Assembly (NCBI RefSeq): GCF_964340395.1
Contig: NC_135565.1
Location: 3,361,642 to 3,425,641 of the forward strand
DNA length: 64,000 nt
Reading direction: 5' to 3'
DNA from: Glandiceps talaboti
Taxonomy: Eukaryota > Hemichordata > Enteropneusta > Spengelidae
Shown: positions 41,605 to 52,637 of the stretch, piece after piece
Position numbering within the stretch: position 1 is the first letter of the stretch
How the letters are laid out: the number at the start of each line of letters is the position of its first letter
Position numbers and translations under genes: made by a program
Notes under the pieces: generated by a model
The model's input: the letters and a program-made list of their open reading frames with translations, nothing else
The model's database searches: none
What the model was told of the DNA's origin: nothing

Positions 41605-43730
41605 ATGTCATCCTTATAGTGTAATAAAGTGACCATGTGGATGACGTCATCCTTACAGTGTAATAAAGTGACCATGTGGATGACGTCATCCTTATAGTGA
41701 AAAAGTGACCATGTGGATGACGTAATCCTTATAGTGTAGTAAAGTGACCATGTGGATGACGTCATCCTTATAGTGTAATAACGTGATATGTGGATGATGT
41801 CATCCTTATAGTGTAGTAAAGTGACCATGTGGATGACGTCATCCTTATAGTGTAATAAAGTGACCATGTGGATGACGTCATCCTTATAGTGTAATAAAGT
41901 GACCATGTGGATGACGTCATCCTTATAGTGTAATAAAGTGACCATGTGGATGACGTCATCCTTATAGTGTAATAAAGTGACCATGTGAATGACATCTTCC
42001 TTATAGTGTAATAAACTGACCATGTGGATGACGTCATCCTTATAGTGTAATAAAGTGACCATGTGAATGACGTCATCCTTATAGTGTAATAAAGTGACCA
42101 TGTGGATGACGTCATCCTTATAGTGTAATAAAGTGACCATGTGGATGACGTCATCCTTATAGTGTAATAAAGTGACCATGTGGATGACGTCATCCTTATA
42201 GTGTAATAAAGTGACCATGTGGATGACGTCATCCTTATAGTGTAATAAAGTGACCATGTGAATGACATCTTCCTTATAGTGTAATAAACTGACCATGTGG
42301 ATGACGTCATCCTTATAGTGTAATAAAGTGACCATGTGGATGACGTCATCCTTATAGTGTAATAAAGTGACCATGTGAATGACATCTTCCTTATAGTGTA
42401 ATAAACTGACCATGTGGATGACGTCATCCTTACAGTGTAATAAAGTGACCATGTGGATGATGTCATCCTTATAGTGTAATAAAGTGACCATGTGGATGAT
42501 GTCATCCTTACAGTGTAATAAAGTGACCATGTGGATGACGTCATCCTTACAGTGTAATAAAGTGACCATGTGGATGACGTCATCCTTATAGTGTAATAAA
42601 GTGACCATGTGGATGACGTCATCCTTAGTGTAATAAAGTGACCATGTGGATGACGTCATCCTTATAGTGTAATAAAGTGACCATGTGGATGACGTCATCC
42701 TTAGTGTAATAAAGTGACCATGTGGATGACGTTATCCTTATAGTGTAATAAAGTGACCATGTGAATGACGTCATCCTTATAGTGTAATAAAGTGACCATG
42801 TGGATGACGTCATCCTTATAGTGTAATAAAGTGACCATGTGGATGACGTCATCCTTATAGTGTAATAAAGTGACCATGTGGATGACGTCATCCTTATAGT
42901 GTAATAAAGTGACCATGTGGATGACGTCATCCTTATAGTGTAATAAAGTGACCATGTGGATGACGTCATCCTTATAGTGTAATAAAGTGACCATGTGAAT
43001 GACATCTTCCTTATAGTGTAATAAACTGACCATGTGGATGACGTCATCCTTATAGTGTAATAAAGTGACCATGTGGATGACGTCATCCTTATAGTGTAAT
43101 AAAGTGACCATGTGAATGACATCTTCCTTATAGTGTAATAAACTGACCATGTGGATGACGTCATCCTTACAGTGTAATAAAGTGACCATGTGGATGATGT
43201 CATCCTTATAGTGTAATAAAGTGACCATGTGGATGATGTCATCCTTACAGTGTAATAAAGTGACCATGTGGATGACGTCATCCTTACAGTGTAATAAAGT
43301 GACCATGTGGATGACGTCATCCTTATAGTGTAATAAAGTGACCATGTGGATGACGTCATCCTTAGTGTAATAAAGTGACCATGTGGATGACGTCATCCTT
43401 ATAGTGTAATAAAGTGACCATGTGAATGACATCTTCCTTATAGTGTAATAAAGTGACCATGTGGATGACGTTATCCTTATAGTGTAATAAAGTGACCATG
43501 TGGATGACGTCATCCAAACAGTGTAATAAACTGACCATGTGGATGACGTCATCCTTACAGTGTAATAAAGTGACCATGTGGATGACGTCATCCTTACAGT
43601 GTAATAAAGTGACCATGTGGATGACGTAATCCTTATAGTGTAATAAAGTGACCATGTGGATGACGTCATCCTTATAGTGTAATAAAGTGACCATGTGGAT
43701 GACGTAATCCTTATAGTGTAATAACGTGAC
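41605..43730. repeat. 39-bp minisatellite, about 54 copies, with GGATGACGTCATCC palindrome
   Basis: Unit ATAAAGTGACCATGTGGATG, ACGTCATCCTTATAGTGTA. Most units keep GGATGACGTCATCC, a 14-base palindrome holding TGACGTCA; variants are GATGATGTCATC, GACGTAATCC and GACATCTTCC. The TAAAGTGACCATGTGGATGAC half matches the terminus of MITE-like element D, whose interior begins right after the array. Long open frames of 13-residue repeats on the minus strand reflect the period only. Confidence 0.96.
41768..43359. repeat. higher-order duplication inside the 39-bp array (offset 737 bp)
   Basis: The order of variant units upstream of 42,622 is repeated upstream of 43,359: CAGTG, CAGTG, ATAGTG, CAGTG, then the AATGACATCTTCC / AAACTGACC variants. 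737 equals 19 x 39 less four bases, the lost ATAG at the two CCTTAGTG units. Confidence 0.8.
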
Positions 43731-44075
43731 AAATTAATATTAATTTCATTTTGCATATTTTTATTCATAAAACAACTTTATATGTTTTCCTACTTGACAA
43801 AAGAATGGGAAACAACATATACCAAGTCTATGTTTGAAACTCATTAAATTACAAGACACTAGTGTCTGAAAAGTTTGTTATTATACGTACAAGTACAATA
43901 TAAACATTTTACATATTTATTTCTTAATTTTTGGTTACAAACGAGGACTTATTGTATGTTATTTCACGTTCTTTTTTCATGTACGTAGGAAAAAGTGTTA
44001 GAGTTGTTTTATGAGTACAATTTTCCTAAATAAATACCTTATTTGTCATCCATATGGTCACTTTAATTAATGTTA
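43731..44075. mobile_element. MITE-like element D, expanded form (remainder after the array)
   Basis: Interior ATTCATAAAACAACTTTATA and TGTTTTCCTACTTGACAAAA is answered in inverse by TACGTAGGAAAAAGTGTTAG then AGTTGTTTTATGAG. The right end GTCATCCATATGGTCACTTT then AATTAA is the inverse of the array unit. A single-copy relative lies at 13,866-14,160. Confidence 0.65.
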
Positions 44076-44261
44076 TCTGTGTTTTATTTATTTCAGTGAA
44101 TTAAAGAAGGAAATCTGGAAGCAAACACTTGTATGGGAACGTTATCAATATCGACTATAACAACTTCCTCACTAATATTATTTCCTGGTTTTCAACCTTT
44201 TAAAATTCTTACTTCGTATTTAAATTAAGGTATGATTTGAACCAATCGCAATGTAAATATG

Positions 44262-44408
44262 TAGGTAATCAGTATTGCCTATAGGGGGGTAATCAGTATT
44301 GCCTCTAGGGGAGTAATCAGTATTGCCTATAGGGGGGTAATCAGTATTGCCTATGGGGGAGTAATCAGTATTGCCTATAGGGGAGTAATCAGTATTGCCT
44401 ATGGGGGA
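44262..44408. repeat. 23-24-bp minisatellite, about 6-7 copies
   Basis: Unit GGTAATCAGTATTGCCTATA, GGGG. It lies in a possible 3' UTR of the CCP gene. Confidence 0.9.
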
Positions 44409-44897
44409 AGTGGAACCAAATATATCATGACTTTTCAAAATAAATATTTTCGGTATAATTTTACAAATATGACGTAAGAGGCAAAATAAAATAAAATAAA
44501 TAGCCTATAGTTTGTAAATAATATACGACAGCCATGCCACACTATCAGATAACACCCACGTCTGTACTGCTCTGTCGGACTGTGCCTGCTAGATCAGAAG
44601 ATTTAGGACCCGCCTTGAACTTGCGATTAGAAGTTCAAACAGAGGTCATTATGTACAACTTGTAGATTAAAAAATCAAACAGACAGTATAGTTTCTGCTT
44701 CTGGTGTAAGAATGGTTGTTGTTATACAGTGATACTTGTTACCTATTTGCACTTGATAAAATACTTCTGTTTACTGTTACGTTGCCGTAATATTAAGGGG
44801 TTGTCTCTTAAATCAACAGTGAAAGGCGGACATGGTCATTTTGACAACTTTTATAGCCTAACGATATTTGATTGGCTGCAACCATATTTGGTTGTAC
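44409..44897. other. intergenic stretch with possible polyadenylation signals
   Basis: AATAAA at about 44,440 and an AAATAAAATAAAATAAATAG cluster at about 44,483-44,502 could end the CCP gene transcript. No gene recognised. Confidence 0.4.
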
Positions 44898-44908
44898 TGT
44901 GCAGGATA

Positions 44909-45154
44909 GACTGTCGATAGTCGTTCGTGCCTTTTTTGCTACGTTTTATCTAAACCTAAAGTCGTCGCCTCGCTCCGATCCGGACAATACTATAACCGAT
45001 GTACTGATCAGTGGGTGTCGGAGGCACGTTCGTGCCTTCGGGCAGTTCCCTATCAGTATGCATTAGTATTCTGAATCAGTGCTACGGAGCGAGGCGACGA
45101 CTTTCTTTCAGATGAAACGTAGCAAAAAAGGCGCGAACGACTGTCGAAAGTTTA
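44909..45154. mobile_element. 246-bp MITE with long inverted arms and 11-bp target duplication
   Basis: Arms of about 66 bases: ACTGTCGATAGTCGTTCGTG, CCTTTTTTGCTACGTTTTAT ... GTCGTCGCCTCGCTCCG, with the inverse at 45,086-45,150. Flanked by exact direct repeats TGTGCAGGATA at 44898-44908 and 45155-45165. An 11-base duplication with long inverted ends fits a Mutator-like miniature element. The arms are much richer in CpG than the surroundings. Confidence 0.85.
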
Positions 45155-45215
45155 TGTGCAGGATATTGGGCAGTGTAGGACGACAGTCGTGGTTAACAAC
45201 CTGACAGGGCTGAAT

Positions 45216-45755
45216 AACATGATGTATGTTGATACAGTCCATATATCCTGGTTAAAATCATATCAACATGATGTATGTTGATACAGTCCATATATCCTGG
45301 TTAAAATCATATCAACATGATGTATGTTGATACAGTCCATATATCCTGGTTAAAATCATAACAACATGATGTATGTTGATACAGTCCATATATCCTGGTT
45401 AAAATCATATCAACATGATGTATGTTGATACAGTCCATATATCCTGGTTAAAATCATAACAACATGATGTATGTTGATACAGTCCATATATCCTGGTTAA
45501 AATCATATCAACATGATGTATGTTGATACAGTCCATATATCCTGGTTAAAATCATATCAACATGATGTATGTTGATACAGTCCATATATCCTGGTTAAAA
45601 TCATATCAACATGATGTATGTTGATACAGTCCATATATCCTGGTTAAAATCATATCAACATGATGTATGTTGATACAGTCCATATATCCTGGTTAAAATC
45701 ATATCAACATGATGTATGTTGATACAGTCCATATATCCTGGTTAAAATCAACATG
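45216..45755. repeat. 49-bp minisatellite, 11 copies, each with a hairpin
   Basis: Unit AACATGATGTATGTTGATAC, AGTCCATATATCCTGGTTAA, AATCATATC. The junction TATCAACAT-GATGT-ATGTTGATA forms a 9-base stem with a 5-base loop in nearly every copy. Confidence 0.95.
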
Positions 45756-46339
45756 TGTATGCAAATTATTGAAAGAATATCCTAAAATTATACTAATTCG
45801 ACAACAAATGCAAAATTGAGGATTAAGATGGCTTCAGTCAATTTGTAATATTTATGGATTACAACTTTTATATTTCGATGCAAAAGAAGAACTATACCTC
45901 TTTGAAGTCATAAGTAGTCAATTTAATTTGAAAAGTTCTTATGTGGCTCCCCTTTTTCTGTCCATATTTATAATGCTTTTATACAAATATTTATTCATAA
46001 TATTTTTCAAATCTATCGTGTGTATGTGTGTGTTGTATTTCCTTATATAAAACTAATACTAGTATTTAATATTCCTGGGACATATCTGAGTCATGACATA
46101 GTGATAATCGGTGTTTGTTTATGACAGTATCATACGATAACAGATTTCGATAAATTTGTTATACAGAATACCGATTTTATCGAATTCCTAATGACTATAT
46201 ACTCGAGATAGACACTGATTTGATATACTGAATAGATATGCAAAGTAACACCAATTGACTGATTCAAAAATTGTCATGTCGTCTAAATTTTGTGCAAAAT
46301 ATTGCAATGTTATCTCCCAATAGTTTTCTTCGTTTAGCT
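45756..46339. other. intergenic stretch, nothing recognised
   Basis: AT-rich. No gene, array or fold-back seen. Confidence 0.5.
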
Positions 46340-46690
46340 TCAGACCACTCTTTTTAGTGGTCTGAGGTTCAGCCAAGGAAAATACGAGTGACCTAAGGGG
46401 TCTTTGTCACTACCAGTCTGGCGACTCGAGTGACAAAACCTTTTGGTCACATATATTTTCAGGCTGAATGAAGAAAAATATTGGAGAATAATATAATTAT
46501 ACCACAGCCACCAGTACCTAAGAAAAATCGGGGAACGTCATGGCAAATTTGGACGTTTTGACTATAATTCGAACACAGCAGAACCAGTGACGTAGACACT
46601 CGTTGTCGTGACGTTGCACGATCAGCGTATAAATTCCATAATTATTTGCTAAACTTTACTCGTGTGTGGTATAATAATATAAAAATAAGA
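46340..46690. mobile_element. dispersed element sharing the CAGCCAAGGAAAATACGAGT arm; starts with a CAGACCACT hairpin
   Basis: The hairpin TCAGACCACT/AGTGGTCTGA (46340-46365) matches the one at 2050. It is followed by CAGCCAAGGAAAATACGAGT, GACCTAAGG and an inverse arm TTTTGGTCAC...TATTTTCAGGCTGA, as at 13,471-13,625. The similarity continues to about 46,690 (GTGTGGTATAAT). Confidence 0.6.
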
Positions 46691-47290
46691 TAAAAATTAA
46701 CAGTAGTTCTTACTAAATTTAGACGCAATTATATCTTATGACATAAAATTCTAACTTTTCATGTCCAAGATGATGCCTGGGAATCACAGAAAAGGGCCAT
46801 CAATATTGATACTTTCCGATAAATCATTAAGTCACCCTTTCAAATGTACATTCTCTGTCGACTTAGACTTTGGACGGTTCGCCAAATATATGTCATGAAA
46901 ATCTTGACAGAATTAATCTACTCTGAAAGAGAACAGTTGAATTTACAATTTATTACCGACTAAGTGAAGTAAAGAGAGTGTTGGATTTAGACAATGTAAT
47001 CATAGACCCTACACGTAGGATCTATGATGTAATTGATAAACATATTACACTGGAATCATTATGATTATTATGTCTTCAATTAGAAATGTTGTAGTCACTG
47101 AAAGGGAATTATTGTAAATAATATCCAAGTTACTATCGATTAAGTGTAGAAATAAATTTGAAATCTCCATTGTTTTATTGGAAGACACTTGAATGTTATC
47201 AACAATTAAATCTGAAATGAAAACTAACGATTACTGGACACTAGTCGGCATTATTTTTGGATTGAGTGGAATATGTTGAAGATAGGAGAT
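46691..47290. other. intergenic stretch with a short palindrome
   Basis: ATCATAGACCCTACACGTAG and its continuation GATCTATGAT form a hairpin at about 46,999-47,029. Otherwise nothing recognised. Confidence 0.5.
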
Positions 47291-49470
47291 GATGAAAGTG
47301 AGGACGAGTGTGGTGGGTCGATGAAAGGGAGGACGAGTGTGGTGGGTTGGTGAAAGTGAGGACGAGTGTGGGTGGGTCGGTGAAAGGGGGGACGAGTGTG
47401 GTGGGTTGGTGAAAGTGAGGACGAGTGTGGGTGGGTCGGTGAAAGTGAGGACGAGTGTGGTGGGTTGGTGAAAGTGAGGGTGAGTGTGGGTGGGTCGGTG
47501 AAAGTGAGGACGAGTGTGGTGGGTTGGTGAAAGTGAGGGTGAGTGTGGTGGGTTGATGAAAGGGAGGACGAGTGTGGTGGGTCGGTGAAAGGGAGGACGA
47601 GTGTGGTGGGTCGGTGAAAGTAAGGACAAGTGTGGTGGGTCGGTGAAAGTGAGGACGAGTGTGGTGGATCGGTGAAAGGGAGGACAAGTGTGGTGGGTCG
47701 GTGAAAGGGAGGACGAGTGTGGTGGGTCGGTGAAAGGGAGGACGATTGTGGTGGGTCAGTGAAAGTAAGGACGAGTGTGGTGGGTCGATGAAAGGGAGGA
47801 CGAGTGTGGTGGGTCAATGAAAGGGAGGACGAGTGTGGTGGGTCAGTGAAAGGGAGGACGAGTGTGGTGGGTCGGTGAAAGGGAGGACGAGTGTGGTGGG
47901 TCGGTGAAAGGGAGGACGAGTGTGGTGGGTCAATGAAAGGGAGGACGAGTGTGGTGGGTCGATGAAAGGGAGGACGAGTGTGGTGGGTCAGTGAAAGGGA
48001 GGACGAGTGTGGTGGGTCGGTGAAAGGGAGGACGAGTGTGGTGGGTCGGTGAAAGTGAGGACGAGTGTGGTGGGTCGATGAAAGGGAGGACGAGTGTGGT
48101 GGGTCGATGAAAGGGAGGATGAGTGCGGTGGGTCGATGAAAGTGAGGACGAGTGTGGTGGGTCGATGAAAGTGAGGACGAGTGTGGTGGGTCGGTGAAAG
48201 TGAGGATGAGTGTGGTGGGTCGATAAATGTGAGGACGAGTGTGGTGGGTCGATGAATGTGAGGACGAGTGTGGTGGGTCGATGAAAGTGAGGACGAGTGT
48301 GGTGGGTCGATGAAAGTGAGGATGAGTGTGGTGGGTCGATGAAAGTGAGGACGAGTGTGGTGGGTCGATGAAAGTGAGGACGAGTGTGGTGGGTCGGTGA
48401 AAGTGAGGATGAGTGTGGTGGGTCGATGAAAGTGAGGACGAGTGTGGTGGGTCGATGAAAGTGAGGATGAGTGTGGTGGGTCGATGAAAGTGAGGATGAG
48501 TGTGGTGGGTCGATGAATGTGAGGACGAGTGTGGTGGGTCGATGAAAGTGAGGACGAGTGTGGTGGGTCGGTGAAAGGGAGGACGAGTGTGGTGGGTCGA
48601 TGAAAGGGAGGACGAGTGTGGTGGGTCGGTGAAAGTGAGGACGAGTGTAGTCGGTCGATGAAAGTGAGGACAAGTGTGGTGGGTCAATGAAAGGGAGGAC
48701 GAGTGTGGTGGGTTGGTGAAAGGGAGGACGAGTGTGGTGGGTCGATGAAAGGGAGGACGAGTGTGGTGGGTCGGTGAAAGGGAGGACGAGTGTAGTCGGT
48801 CGATGAAAGTGAGGACAAGTGTGGTGGGTCGATGAAAGGGAGGACGAGTGTGGTGGGTTGGTGAAAGGGAGGACGAGTGTGGTGGGTCGATGAAAGGGAG
48901 GACGAGTGTGGTGGGTCGATGAAAGGGAGGACGAGTGTGGTGGGTCGGTGAAAGGGAGGACGAGTGTGGTGGGTTGATGAAAGTGAGGATGAGTGTGGTG
49001 GGTCGGTGAAAGGGAGGACGAGTGTGGTGGGTCGATGAAAGGGAGGACGAGTGTGGTGGGTCGATGAAAGGGAGGACGAGTGTGGTGGGTCAGTGAAAGG
49101 GAGGACGAGTGTGGTGGGTCGATGAAAGGGAGGACGAGTGTGGTGGGTCGGTGAAAGGGAGGACGAGTGTGGTGGGTTGATGAAAGTGAGGATGAGTGTG
49201 GTGGGTCGGTGAAAGGGAGGACGAGTGTGGTGGGTCGATGAAAGGGAGGATGAGTGTGGTGGGTCGATGAAAGGGAGGACGAGTGTGGTGGGTCAGTGAA
49301 AGGGAGGACGAGTGTGGTGGGTCGATGAAAGTGAGGACGAGTGTGGTGGGTCGATGAAAGTGAGGACGAGTGTAGTCAGTCGATGAAAGTGAGGACGAGT
49401 GTGGTGGGTCGATGAAAGGGAGGACGAGTGTGGTGGGTTGGTGAAAGGGAGGATGAGTGTGGTGGGTTGA
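47291..49470. repeat. 29-bp G-rich minisatellite, about 75 copies
   Basis: Unit GAAAGTGAGGACGAGTGTGG, TGGGTCGAT; a 30-base variant with GTGGGTGGGTC lies at the left end. Strong purine/G bias on the plus strand over 2.2 kb. Because 29 is not a multiple of three, the minus-strand frame cycles every 87 bases through Pro/Thr/Ser/His-rich text. I regard this as non-coding. Confidence 0.96.
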
Positions 49471-49561
49471 GATCAATAGTTGAATACAGGTGAAACATTT
49501 TATTAGGCCTCAGACCCCCACCACCTTCTAAATTGGCTAACACTGACAATGTTTCAATCAG

Positions 49562-49564
<3 letters not shown>

Positions 49565-49597
<33 letters not shown>
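49565..49597. repeat. (GA)n microsatellite
   Basis: About 16 GA units. Confidence 0.95.
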
Positions 49598-49598
<1 letters not shown>

Positions 49599-51235
49599 TT
49601 GTGGACTCCATAAACAAACAATCGATTTGTGAAACTAGTAAAAGATTCAAGCTGTTTTTGTTACCAATAACTGAAGTTAATGGTGTTAATTGCCATCTCA
49701 GCCATAATTCAAAACTACAGGGATCTACAATCTAAATGAGAAAATGTTTATTAATTTGAGTATTCTGTAAGAATAAGCTGATACATGCATGTATTCACTG
49801 AGTACACCATCTGTAACACACCTTTTGTGTTTCATACCATTGTACATAGGCCATATTGGGAGGTTATATAATGTCTAAACATATAACTTAATTTGCATAT
49901 TTATAATATAGCTTACATATTAATGACATCAACTGCATACCAAATGATTCAACTTCAATTGAACCACAGATAACTAACACACGGTGATTCAACTAAGAAC
50001 TTCTAGTAATAATACCTCCTTCAAGTGTAACTTCAAATGTATGTTTATCAAAATGATATGAAATAAACCACTGTCCAAATAAATGTAATTGTACATTAAT
50101 TTATTCCAATCAGAAGAAGTGTGTAATGATGTACTAACAATATAATGTTAACAGTTCTCTGCTTACAATACCTCGTCTTATCCGGGTTTTCATAATGTTC
50201 AGATGAGATTTCTGAGTTTCTACCTGAAATTCTACACAAACATTTCTTAAACTATTTCTATACTGGATACTGGACAAAAAATATGATCAATATATGTCAA
50301 TGGTTGATGGAAAACCTGATGGTTAGTTATTGGATTGTATGATATACAATATGTACTATTTATGGCAACATAACCATATAAGGAGCTTATCAAACTACAA
50401 CGAATATGATAACTTTGTCAAAATGACAAAATGTGGATAAATTCTATGTCCAAATATGGGGTGTTGACCATATAAGGCAGCCATACCCAAATCAAATGAC
50501 TACATAACGAGTGGGTCAAAATGTCACAATGCACAAGGCCAAACAACCATATATGGGTATTTACCTAATGTATGGCACGATGACCATATATGGCACAATG
50601 GCCAAATATGGGCACATCGCCTAAAGTCAGTAAAGTGACCATATAAGGCACCAATATATTATCCTAATGACCAAATATAGATGTGAGTCTAATATATGAC
50701 AAGTCATTTATGGTAACCAAATCTACATTACAGTATACATGACATAAAAGGCAACAAGTTCTGTTGATATGTAACATACTTGGTATTGGGGTAGCTAAGT
50801 TTGGGAAACTAACAGAGAACAAGAGCAGTTTGGACTAAAAGAAAGCTTAAAGTAAGGAAGTTCAAAAATAAGTCTTTCATAACAAATGCAGGAGGAACAG
50901 AACATTTGTCCAACAAGGTTTGGTTGTGGCATATTAAATCTTTCTAATACATTTGTCATAATATTTCATTAGTGTCTCAGACTTCATGGCAGTTATATAT
51001 AAAAAGCCTCACAAAATATACAATATACAAATAAACAGTGTTTACCAAAAGGTTGCATAACCAGAATTACATTCATAAAAAACCATTTATAAAATATTTC
51101 AAGGATTTTACCAACCCAAACCAGAATTGTGCGTAAATTTCAAATTTACTTTTCTTCCGTTTAATTATAAATTTAAAAAAACATTCAAATTAAAAGCATT
51201 TGACTTCAACATATTTATTACATATGTATCCAAGA
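49598..51235. other. intergenic stretch with loose ATATGGCACAATGACCATAT repeats
   Basis: Between about 50,380 and 50,700, phrases such as GACCATATAAGGC, ATGACCATATATGGCAC and GGCCAAATATGGGCAC recur irregularly, giving a decayed repeat. The rest is AT-rich without a recognised gene. Confidence 0.5.
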
Positions 51236-51650
51236 TTACTTGTATGGGTGTGTGTGCAAACTAGTAATATTTAATATTTTCACTTCTGTGCAATACCAAA
51301 ACATTATTGCACATGTGCATGCAAATGATATGCAAATGATGGCATTCATTTGTTGAACATGAATGTGTGTGATTGATTGCATTGTCATTTTTATCAAAAT
51401 TTGCCATTTTGGATAAACATACATCATTATAATGGAAACCCATTCAACATGAGTACAGTGTGGGTGCTTAGGAGTATTTACAGTCGTGCTTGTGGTGTTT
51501 TCAGTTGTAGTTTTACAAGCATATCATGTATGGCCTCAGAGAACACTGTAAGCACTCAACATGTAAATACCCCAAGTACAAGTACATGTACGCCACCCTA
51601 AGTATGCCACACCTGCACTCGTGTAACATGGCGTTCTGTCATATTATTAA
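51236..51650. repeat. dispersed repeat E, copy 2 (inverted)
   Basis: GTGTGTGTGCAAACTAGTAA, TATTTTCACTTCTGTGCAAT, ACCAAAACATTATT and later TGTGGTGTTTTCAG, AAATACCCCAAGTACA are the inverse of blocks at 24,262-24,640. Confidence 0.6.
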
Positions 51651-52279
51651 GTAGCGAAATTAGACTGCAGAATCCTGTTTACTACTTAATTCACCTGGTG
51701 TAATTCTGAACTGTATCAAATTATAAACCCTAGTTTTTACTTTGGAAGAATGGACATGCTGAAATTCAAAATCAAATACATCTCATAGTCTTATACAATG
51801 TCCAATATAAGATTGTTAATCTAATCCAAGAATAAATCTTATTTTCAATTATATGAATTAAAAAAATATTATCAAAAGTGGAATTCAAAAGTAATGAAAT
51901 CTTTCTTACTATCTTCTTCACTCTGGTGTCAGATTTTTTCCACAAGAAACAAAAATCAAATTACAGAACTTATTTTTTTTATTATCCTGATAGCTAACAT
52001 AATATTTATCAATTGTGGGTTGTCAAAATCCATCTTACATTTGTACATTTTTAGACATTATTCATTGTAATCAAATTATAAAAACTGTTCAAAATCTCGT
52101 TATAATTCAGAAATGTTGGAATCAAAATGTTGTGAAACTTTAAATGTATTTTTTTGATATCCAGAAATTACAACATAGTCACATTACAAAAGAGTCTCAC
52201 TTAACAAGCCTTGGAATCAAAATTATGTGAAAATTTTAAAATGTATTGCTGAAAATCACTCATTAACTACAAGATAACA
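51651..52279. other. intergenic stretch, nothing recognised
   Basis: AT-rich, with loose recurrences of GGAATCAAAATTATGTGAAA here and at about 52,800, suggesting an old repeat. No gene. Confidence 0.45.
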
Positions 52280-52637
52280 CTTTAAAGGGCCACAACCTGA
52301 GTTTATACGTATTTAGGTGTAGTTTTTACTGAATATTTAAAAGGTACTCACAGTATTGTACATACTGAAGCCGAGTTAACCACCACTTGCAATTGACTGA
52401 ACTCAACTGGGTATTTAGATATTAACCTACAAAGGATCTGATGATGTAATTTATCCTATGCATCAAAAAATGTTCAAGAAATCCCTACTCCATGTATGCA
52501 ATCAGTTGTTTTAATAATGTCAGAAGACATTATTATAATGTTATAGATGACATGCATCGACACTACTGGAATGTTGTTTTATTTATATCACTTGTCAATG
52601 AGTAAAAAACTTATAAACCCAGCTTGCACCACTTGAA
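52280..52637. mobile_element. MITE-like element C, copy 3
   Basis: Starts GGGCCACAACCTGAGTTTAT and ends TTATAAACCCAGCTTGCACC, with the same interior as the copies at 29.2 and 38.8 kb (CTGAACTCAACTGGGTATTT, CAATCAGTTGTTTTAATAAT). Confidence 0.7.

Noticed and set aside
41589-43768. Long minus-strand open frames with 13-residue repeats (MTSSTWSLYYTIR)
   Set aside because: By-product of the 39-bp period; several frames of the same array are open at once and switch at indels, which is not how a conserved coding repeat behaves.
47241-49476. Pro/Thr/His-rich open frames of up to 478 codons on the minus strand
   Set aside because: The 29-bp unit cycles through all frames every 87 bases, so several frames are open equally. 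No signal peptide, splice or non-repeat anchor sequence was found.
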